Shown here: positions 1 through 5,341 of the stretch, one piece after another
How the letters are laid out: every line of letters starts with the position of its first letter
Numbering within the stretch: position 1 is the stretch's first letter
Program-made: the position numbers and the translations under genes
The notes under the pieces: generated by a model
What the model saw: the letters and a program-made list of their open reading frames with translations, nothing else
Told to the model about the DNA's origin: nothing
The model's database searches: none
Assembly: GCA_964542435.1 (NCBI GenBank)
Contig: CAZIVE010000104.1
Span: 1-9,109 of the forward strand
Direction of reading: 5' to 3'
Length of the DNA stretch: 9,109 nucleotides
DNA from: CAZIVE01 sp964542435
GTDB lineage: Bacteria; Bacteroidota; Bacteroidia; Bacteroidales; Tannerellaceae

Positions 1-20
1 CGATAAAGGCGCCTTTATCG
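1..20. repeat. Perfect 20-bp palindrome at window edge
   Basis: CGATAAAGGCGCCTTTATCG equals its own reverse complement (10-bp arms, no spacer). It lies inside the esterase reading frame, encoding YDKGAFI on the minus strand, and the frame stays open through it. It may be chance, a binding site, or a fold-back at a sequence end. The left flank is not visible, so extension of the palindrome cannot be judged. Confidence 0.6.
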
Positions 21-1477
21 TAACTGAAAGCATCCATCGCCTTCTGAGGAATCAGGTGAGGTTTGGCAATCAGATCGTTCGTAGGTTTGCTCTCCATATC
101 AAACAGACGATTGATGGCGGCCGCATAGTATTTGTGACCGTTCCAGGCAGGATGCGTTCCGCCGAATTCCTGCCACGTCAGTTCGCCGGACTGCATTCGT
201 TCGGCTATCTCCTGCGCCAGATTGATGGAGGAAATATGGTAATACTGCGCCACTTTCTCATGATTGATGATGACATCAGGCTGCCGACCTTTCTGCAGGA
301 TAGGAATAAACGGATCGTAGATAAAATGCAGCATGACAATATCCATCTTCGGATTGACACGCAGCGCATGACGCACGATTCCTTCCATGCCGCGAACCTG
401 CTCGACGGCGGTAAATCCGTTGGTGTCGTCATTCACGGCAGCTTCCACAAACATCAGATCCGGCTTGCCTTTGCTCAAGACATCGTTATCCAGACGAAAA
501 GCGTGAGGCGTGGAACCGGTGGAAGAGATTCCGGCATCGATGAAGGTGAATTCGGTATAGGGAAAACGCTGGTGCAGATCTTCCTCGATCATATCGCGCC
601 AACCTTTCATCTCCGTGATGGAGCCGCCGAGGAAAGCCACGCAACCCTTTTTCTCACGGATGAAGCGGCTGAAGGCATTCGTCAAGTCACCACGAAGCTG
701 GATATGCTGCGGATCGGTGTATCCTTTCTGATAACGAAGGATGAAATCCACCACAGGCTCCGGATTCGTCAGACTGTGCGGATGATGATCGCAGCCCTTC
801 TTCAGGATCAGTTCCACAACGCCGCCCAAATCCTGATAAGCATCGCGGATCTTCTTCATATTCTCCACGTAAGGAACCGTCTGATCACTGTCGCCACAAA
901 CCGAGATAACGGGAATATGCGCAGCGGCCAACGTTTTGAGTTTGTATATCACATTACCTTGAAACGATTCGTCCACATCGGAATCCTTTAGATTCCATTC
1001 CTTCAGGAAATCCTTCCAAAGCGTCGTGTCCTTGCGGCTCGGCCAGCTGAGAATGTCGCACACAGGCGCATCGGCGTAGATGCAAGCCACCTTGTCGGGA
1101 TTGGCCGCCGCCCAGTTGAAGACGAAATAACCGCCGCGGCTGAATCCTTCGAGCGTAACTTTGTCTGAAAGATGATAATTCTGACAGATCATCCGGTAGA
1201 AATCGTTGCCAAGCTGCACGGCGTGCGGACTGCCGTAGAGATGCGTCAGATCGTAATAAACCACATGGAATCCTTTACCCAGCAATGCAGAATCGACCGA
1301 ATCGAAAGCGCCGAAGAAGGCCGGACGCCAGATCCACGGATTGCCTGTGGCTGCTTTCTTTGGTGAGACGATGATCATTTCGCGTCCTTGGAAGCGAAGC
1401 TTCGCCGTGTCGGATTGAGCCTGGATGCTGATACTGCACATGATGGATAATAGAATTGCTACAAGAATCTTCTTCAT
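1..1477 (-). CDS. Secreted two-domain esterase: alpha/beta hydrolase fused to SGNH/GDSL hydrolase (3' end outside window)
   Basis: The frame is open from ATG (1477-1475) to the left edge, giving 492 codons with no stop. Residues 1-20 form a signal peptide ending SIQA before QS, so the protein is exported. Residues 30-250 look like an alpha/beta hydrolase: nucleophile elbow GFSRGG with Ser113, an acid in GDSDQ (Asp196 or Asp198), and a histidine cluster GCDHHPH at 229-234. Residues 278-460 look like an SGNH hydrolase: GGSIT with Ser286, Gly317 in DAGIS, Asn349 in AAVND, and His442 in GGTHPAWNGH. The Asp usually found about three residues before the last His is Gly here, so that triad may be a dyad or use another acid. 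Similar proteins in gut Bacteroidota are thought to remove acyl groups from plant polysaccharides; a deacetylase or feruloyl-esterase role is inferred. It is divergent from the aldolase operon and more sequence follows residue 492. Confidence 0.85.
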   Translation of the reverse strand, partial: MKKILVAILLSIMCSISIQAQSDTAKLRFQGREMIIVSPKKAATGNPWIWRPAFFGAFDSVDSALLGKGFHVVYYDLTHLYGSPHAVQLGNDFYRMICQNYHLSDKVTLEGFSRGGYFVFNWAAANPDKVACIYADAPVCDILSWPSRKDTTLWKDFLKEWNLKDSDVDESFQGNVIYKLKTLAAAHIPVISVCGDSDQTVPYVENMKKIRDAYQDLGGVVELILKKGCDHHPHSLTNPEPVVDFILRYQKGYTDPQHIQLRGDLTNAFSRFIREKKGCVAFLGGSITEMKGWRDMIEEDLHQRFPYTEFTFIDAGISSTGSTPHAFRLDNDVLSKGKPDLMFVEAAVNDDTNGFTAVEQVRGMEGIVRHALRVNPKMDIVMLHFIYDPFIPILQKGRQPDVIINHEKVAQYYHISSINLAQEIAERMQSGELTWQEFGGTHPAWNGHKYYAAAINRLFDMESKPTNDLIAKPHLIPQKAMDAFSYDKGAFI

Positions 1478-1504
1478 TGAAATATATAGTGTATTGTCGA
1501 TGGG

Positions 1505-1512
1505 TAAAGGTA
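1505..1512 (-). promoter_or_regulatory. Possible -7 box for the esterase gene
   Basis: The minus strand reads TACCTTTA, one base off the Bacteroidota TAnnTTTG box, 27 bases upstream of the esterase ATG. No clear TTTG -33 element is seen at the expected spacing, so this is tentative. It would give a leader of about 20 nt. Confidence 0.3.
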
Positions 1513-1568
1513 GGAAATAAATTGAACTCATTTTATATAGTTTCTTATTTCCTAACAGCGAATTTCTC

Positions 1569-1576
1569 TATCTTTG
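1569..1576 (+). promoter_or_regulatory. -7 promoter box for the aldolase operon
   Basis: TATCTTTG fits the Bacteroidota -7 consensus TAnnTTTG exactly. Transcription would start near 1581, leaving an A/T-rich leader of about 40 nt with no Shine-Dalgarno site. The -33 area (around 1541-1550) is T-rich but has no perfect TTTG. ATTTCCTAACAG at 1547-1558 ends ten bases before this box and resembles part of the operator upstream of the barrel gene. Confidence 0.65.
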
Positions 1577-1619
1577 TCGGAATAAAGCAACGAAAACATA
1601 TAAATTATAACATATTACA

Positions 1620-2645
1620 ATGAGAAGTTTTGCAAGTGACAACAATTCAGGCGTTCATCCTTCCGTGATGGATGCAATCATCAAAGCCAATGTCGATCAT
1701 GCACCAGGTTACGGCGAAGATCCATGGACAGAAGCAGCAACCCATAAAATCAAAGAGATATTCGGTGAATGCGCCGATCCCTATTTCGTATTCAACGGAA
1801 CCGGTGCCAACTCTGTGGCACTTCAGGCCGTAACACGTCCGTTCAACAGCATCATCTGTGCCACGACAGCTCATATCTTCGTGGATGAATGCGGCGCACC
1901 AGCCAAGATGAGCGGCTGCACTGTCATTCCCATCAAGACGCCCGACGGCAAACTGACGCCCGAAATGATTCGTCCGGAGATCAAGGAGATCGGCTTCTGC
2001 CATCATCCGCAGCCCAAAGCTGTCTATATCTCCAACTGTTCCGAACTCGGCACGGTTTATACCATCGACGAAGTCAAGGCGCTCTCGAAGTTTCTTCATG
2101 ACAACGACATGTATCTTCACATGGACGGTGCCCGTCTGGCCAATGCCTGCGTCTATCTCGGCTGTTCGATGAAAGAGCTGACCGTGGATGCCGGCGTAGA
2201 TATTCTGAGCTTCGGCGGTACGAAGAACGGCATGATGATGGGCGAAGCGGTTGTAGCTTTCCGTCCGGAGATCTCCGAAAATCTAAAGTATTATCGCAAG
2301 CAGAGCGCACAACTTGCCTCGAAGCTGCGTTATCTGTCCTGTCAATATGTGCCATATCTCGAGAACAATCTCTGGCTGAAGAATGCAACCGCCGCCAACC
2401 AGCGTGCCCTGCAGCTTGTAGCCGAACTGAAACGTTATCCGCAAATTCAGTTCACACAGAAGATCGAATCCAACCAGCTTTTCTTCACCGTTCCTACCGA
2501 GCAGCTGAAGAAACTGCAGGAGAAATACTTCTTCTACATGTGGGACGAATCGCGCAACGAAGCCCGCTTCGTCACCTCTTGGGACACGTCAGACGCCGAC
2601 ATTGCCGATATCGCCGCTTATCTGAAACAAATATTCCATCAATAA
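1620..2645 (+). CDS. Low-specificity L-threonine aldolase family protein (PLP fold type I)
   Basis: This 341-residue cytoplasmic protein has the usual length for the beta-eliminating-lyase/threonine aldolase family, which cleaves L-threonine, allo-threonine or related beta-hydroxy amino acids to glycine plus an aldehyde. The N-terminus SFASDNNSGVHP matches the family's opening SDN substrate and phosphate loop. FNGTGAN (58-64) is the cofactor phosphate region. His84 in AHIFVDE is the likely ring-stacking histidine. HMDGAR (167-172) supplies Asp169 for the pyridine nitrogen and Arg172. SFGGTKNG places the Schiff-base lysine at Lys202. The start follows a good -7 box by about 40 nt, and no upstream alternative is needed. 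It is the first gene of an operon, with only ten bases before the permease. True substrate preference (threonine or a bulkier beta-hydroxy amino acid) cannot be told from sequence. Confidence 0.92.
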   Translation: MRSFASDNNSGVHPSVMDAIIKANVDHAPGYGEDPWTEAATHKIKEIFGECADPYFVFNGTGANSVALQAVTRPFNSIICATTAHIFVDECGAPAKMSGCTVIPIKTPDGKLTPEMIRPEIKEIGFCHHPQPKAVYISNCSELGTVYTIDEVKALSKFLHDNDMYLHMDGARLANACVYLGCSMKELTVDAGVDILSFGGTKNGMMMGEAVVAFRPEISENLKYYRKQSAQLASKLRYLSCQYVPYLENNLWLKNATAANQRALQLVAELKRYPQIQFTQKIESNQLFFTVPTEQLKKLQEKYFFYMWDESRNEARFVTSWDTSDADIADIAAYLKQIFHQ

Positions 2646-2655
2646 CACATACACC

Positions 2656-3804
2656 ATGAACAACACACGTCCTTCATTATCCGTTCTGATTCCCGTGATG
2701 CTCACCTTCTTCACGATGGGCTTCGTGGATCTGGTAGGAATCGCGACCAATTATGTGAAGATCGATTTCACCTTGACTGATACGATGGCCAATCTTCTGC
2801 CGTCGATGGTCTTCATCTGGTTCCTCATCTTTTCCGTTCCGACGGGTCTGCTGATGAACCGTATCGGACGTCGCAACACGGTACTCATCAGTATCGTCGT
2901 CACCTTCGTCTCACTGCTCGTCCCGTTCCTCGGTTACAGCTATCCCATCATGCTCATCTCGTTTGCACTGTTAGGAATCGGCAACACCATCATGCAGGTC
3001 TCACTGAATCCGCTTCTTGCGAATATCGTTTCGGGCAAGATGATGGCCAGTACGCTGACTCTGGGACAGTTTTTCAAGGCCATCGCTTCGTTCATCGCTC
3101 CGATCCTTGCCGCTTGGGCTGCCGCTCGATTCGGTGACTGGAAGATGCTTTACATCATCTTCGCCGTTGTCTCGCTGCTCTCCATGGTCTGGCTCTATTT
3201 CACGAAGGTGAAAGAAGAAGCGCCTGTAGGCAAAACCACTTCGGTGCGTCAATGCTTCTCACTGCTGGGCGACGGAATGGTGCTGATGTTGTTCCTCGGC
3301 ATCATGTGTCATGTAGGATTGGATGTCGGCATCAATACGACAGCACCGAAGCTGCTCATGGAACGTGCCGGACTTCCGCTGGCCGCAGCAGGATATGCCA
3401 CGAGCCTCTATTTCCTTTGTCGTACGGTGGGTTGTTTCAGCGGCGCCTTCATCCTGGCCCGTTTCTCACCCAAGAAATTCTTCGCCATCAGTGCAGCTTG
3501 TCTGGTGCTTTCCGTTGTCGGACTGCTCTTCTTCAGCAATACGATCATGATCTACATCTGCATCGGCGTACTTGGATTCGGCAATTCCAACGTCTTCCCG
3601 ATCATATTCTCACAGGCACTCGAACGCGAACCGAAACACACCAATGAAGTGTCCGGACTGATGATGATGGGCATCTTCGGCGGAGCCATTATCCCATTGT
3701 TGATGGGCGTTGCTTCGGATGCTGTCGGTGCACAGTTCGGAGCCATCGTTGTTGCCATGGTCTGCGCTGCTTATCTGATGGCGCTCGCCACGAAACTTAA
3801 ATAA
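2656..3804 (+). CDS. Major facilitator superfamily permease, FucP/FHS-like
   Basis: This 382-residue protein is almost entirely hydrophobic, with about 12 membrane segments in two halves and a central cytoplasmic stretch near 183-200 (TKVKEEAPVGKTTSVRQ). The segment 2-3 loop GLLMNRIGRR (64-73) is the MFS motif A region. Asn-Pro in SLNPLLA (116-122) and FGNSNVFPIIFSQAL (308-322) are like the fucose-galactose-glucose-hexuronate symporter branch. Lined up on that NP from memory, the acidic residue used for proton coupling in E. coli FucP (Glu135) would be Gln114 here, which weakens any claim that it carries fucose or is a proton symporter of that type. It starts ten bases after the aldolase stop and is surely co-transcribed with it. 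The import substrate is unknown; a compound feeding the aldolase, or a sugar, are both open. Confidence 0.88.
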   Translation: MNNTRPSLSVLIPVMLTFFTMGFVDLVGIATNYVKIDFTLTDTMANLLPSMVFIWFLIFSVPTGLLMNRIGRRNTVLISIVVTFVSLLVPFLGYSYPIMLISFALLGIGNTIMQVSLNPLLANIVSGKMMASTLTLGQFFKAIASFIAPILAAWAAARFGDWKMLYIIFAVVSLLSMVWLYFTKVKEEAPVGKTTSVRQCFSLLGDGMVLMLFLGIMCHVGLDVGINTTAPKLLMERAGLPLAAAGYATSLYFLCRTVGCFSGAFILARFSPKKFFAISAACLVLSVVGLLFFSNTIMIYICIGVLGFGNSNVFPIIFSQALEREPKHTNEVSGLMMMGIFGGAIIPLLMGVASDAVGAQFGAIVVAMVCAAYLMALATKLK

Positions 3805-3828
3805 TTACATCTTTAATATATATTCGTT

Positions 3829-4923
3829 ATGAAAATGAATCTTATCAGTAAAATCTTTATGGGAAGTCTGCTGTTTGCTTTCGCTTTGCCTTTGTTCGCT
3901 TCTGCTGAAGGCGAATCGGCTCCCATTATCGCAGCATCCAAGAAAGATCTGCCACGCGGTAAGGAAACACCGATGATGCGTCAAGGTCTCGTAGCTTATA
4001 TTGCAGATGCGAAAGCAAAGAAAGAAGATATACACAGTATCATGATTGTGCAGCATGGAAAAATCATTGCCTCGCAGTGGCTCGGCGAAGGAGCCGAAGA
4101 CAAACCGCACATCATGCATTCGGTCAGCAAGACCTTCACCTCAATGGCCGTGGGTTTTGCCATTGCCGAAGGCAAGCTCCATCTCGACGACAAAGTCATC
4201 TCCTTCTTCCCCGACAAACTTCCCGCCGAAGTCAGTGATAATCTGAAGAAGCTTGAGATCCGTCATCTTCTCACCATGAATTCCGGTCATGACACCGATC
4301 CATCGCAGGCTGTCCGCAATGGCAAGGAAGATTGGGTGAAGGCTTTCCTCGCAACGCCTATCACGCACGAGCCCGGAACCTATTTCGTCTATAACAGCGT
4401 CGGAACTTACGTTCTCTCTGCCATCGTACAGAAGGTAACCGGACAGAAAGTGTTCGATTATCTGCAGACGCGGCTTTTCGAACCGCTCGGCATTGACGGT
4501 ATCCATTGGGAAGAGAGTCCGCAGGGCATCAACTGTGGCGGCTGGGGACTTTATCTCAAAACCGAAGACATGGCCAAGATGGGACAATTCATTCTTCAGA
4601 AAGGAAAATGGAACGGCAAGCAGCTGATTCCTGCCTCCTGGATTGAACAGATGACAACGAAACATGTCGAGTCATGTCCTGCAGGAATACGTCCTGAGGA
4701 GGTTGCTGCCAGAGGCATGACCAAAGAAAACAGCGATTGGGTTCAAGGCTACTGCTATCAGATGTGGCGCTGCCGCAACGATGCCGTCCGCGCGGATGGA
4801 GCCAATGGCCAATACATCATCGTTCTTCCCAAGAAGAACGCCGTGATTGTGACCACCGCGAAGGTCGGCAACATGCAGGAAGAGATCAATCTTCTCTACC
4901 AATATTTCCTGCCGCTGCTTTGA
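3829..4923 (+). CDS. Exported serine hydrolase of the beta-lactamase/esterase family (PF00144-like)
   Basis: This 364-residue protein has a signal peptide (MKMNLISKIF, hydrophobic core, cleavage after FASA near residue 26), so it acts in the periplasm or outside. The catalytic domain covers about 65-364. The SxxK motif is S98-V-S-K101 in HSVSKTFTSMAVG, the Tyr motif is Y188-N-S, and the third motif region is DGANGQ (323-328) in place of KTG. These are features of class C-like penicillin-recognising hydrolases, a group including esterases, D-aminopeptidases and 6-aminohexanoate-dimer hydrolases; the absence of KTG argues against a true beta-lactamase. A second ATG two codons on could be the real start and would leave the signal peptide intact. 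It lies 24 bases after the permease with no -7 box between, so it is the last gene of the operon and precedes a strong terminator. The scissile bond is unknown. Confidence 0.88.
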   Translation: MKMNLISKIFMGSLLFAFALPLFASAEGESAPIIAASKKDLPRGKETPMMRQGLVAYIADAKAKKEDIHSIMIVQHGKIIASQWLGEGAEDKPHIMHSVSKTFTSMAVGFAIAEGKLHLDDKVISFFPDKLPAEVSDNLKKLEIRHLLTMNSGHDTDPSQAVRNGKEDWVKAFLATPITHEPGTYFVYNSVGTYVLSAIVQKVTGQKVFDYLQTRLFEPLGIDGIHWEESPQGINCGGWGLYLKTEDMAKMGQFILQKGKWNGKQLIPASWIEQMTTKHVESCPAGIRPEEVAARGMTKENSDWVQGYCYQMWRCRNDAVRADGANGQYIIVLPKKNAVIVTTAKVGNMQEEINLLYQYFLPLL

Positions 4924-4945
4924 TAGTTCAAAGATTTCAAGATAC

Positions 4946-4981
4946 ATGCCGCATTGGGGAAACCTGATGCGGCATTTTTTT
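4946..4981 (+). terminator. Rho-independent terminator of the aldolase-permease-hydrolase operon
   Basis: ATGCCGCAT (4946-4954) pairs perfectly with ATGCGGCAT (4967-4975). Two G-U and two G-C pairs continue the stem inward to a GAAA tetraloop (4959-4962). Seven T (4975-4981) follow at once. It lies 22 bases after the hydrolase stop. Confidence 0.92.
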
Positions 4982-5009
4982 GCACTATTACTGGAAAACA
5001 GCTCTTATA

Positions 5010-5045
5010 ATTCAACTTCTCTACAAAATTCAAATTTCCTACAGA
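5010..5045 (+). repeat. Tandem 18-bp direct repeat, candidate operator of the barrel gene
   Basis: ATTCAACTTCTCTACAAA (5010-5027) is followed immediately by ATTCAAATTTCCTACAGA (5028-5045), identical at 14 of 18 positions. The second copy ends nine bases before a -7 box at 5055. A third copy precedes the PepSY-like gene at the same distance from its own -7 box. Direct repeats abutting or covering the -33 region are a usual layout for an activator dimer; that role is inferred. Confidence 0.7.
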
Positions 5046-5054
5046 ATGTAAAGA

Positions 5055-5062
5055 TATTTTTG
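5055..5062 (+). promoter_or_regulatory. -7 promoter box upstream of the barrel gene
   Basis: TATTTTTG fits TAnnTTTG and is followed by TG, as in the PepSY-like promoter. Transcription would start near 5067, about 275 nt before the ATG at 5342. The -33 region is replaced by the tandem repeat at 5010-5045, suggesting dependence on an activator. A poorer box, AAACTTTG (5098-5105), is a possible second start. Confidence 0.6.
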
Positions 5063-5341
5063 TGAAGAATTTACGATATCACTCCTATTCGGAGAAAAAA
5101 CTTTGTATCTATCACATTACGCCATGAAAAGCCGTGATTAGCACACATCCTTTTTTGTTTTGAACGATTCCTGTCCCGACAACAAACGGCAGACGCAGTC
5201 ATGAATCAACGAAAACACAGTTCATCAGCTGTTCAGATCGATTTGTATCATTAGAACATAGATCGCGACCTTCTCCGTACACGGAAGTACTATTTACCAG
5301 TAAAAATGTAAGGACATAACAGGTCCTTAATCTATCTGAAT
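5063..5341 (+). other. Long untranslated leader of the barrel gene; no gene seen
   Basis: No convincing coding sequence lies here. The only plus-strand frames are an ATG-started pentapeptide (5124-5141) and a 17-codon frame (5201-5254, MNQRKHSSAVQIDLYH), neither with a recognisable start context. The stretch holds short inverted repeats: CTCC/GGAG around 5082-5094, ATCAC/GTGAT at 5111-5138, TCCGT/ACGGA around 5275, and the better hairpin at 5309-5329. No riboswitch class is recognised. It might be a regulatory leader or the remains of older sequence. Confidence 0.45.
5309..5329 (+). promoter_or_regulatory. Hairpin just upstream of the barrel gene start
   Basis: TAAGGAC (5309-5315) and GTCCTTA (5323-5329) form a perfect 7-bp stem around the loop ATAACAG, ending 12 bases before the ATG at 5342. 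There is no T-run after it, so it is not a terminator. It could affect ribosome access or serve as a palindromic binding site. Confidence 0.45.

Noticed and set aside
56..991. A 311-codon plus-strand frame opposite the esterase
   Set aside because: The minus strand encodes a signal peptide and clear hydrolase motifs through the whole stretch; the plus frame has no recognisable domain and is a by-product of that gene's codon use.
3829..4923. Serine hydrolase as a true class C beta-lactamase (resistance gene)
   Set aside because: SxxK and YxN are present but KTG is replaced by a DGANGQ region; it sits in a metabolic-looking operon and fits the broader esterase/peptidase family better.
5010..5045. 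Tandem 18-bp repeat as a CRISPR array or iteron-type origin
   Set aside because: Only two abutting copies with no spacers, placed directly before a -7 box and repeated at a second promoter; an operator explains it better.
5111..5156. ATCAC/GTGAT inverted repeat followed by six T as an attenuator in the leader
   Set aside because: Only five base pairs with an 18-base loop, and the T-run begins 12 bases after the stem, too far for intrinsic termination.
5201..5254. A 17-codon frame (MNQRKHSSAVQIDLYH) as a leader peptide
   Set aside because: No run of a regulatory amino acid, no start context and no following attenuator; likely chance.
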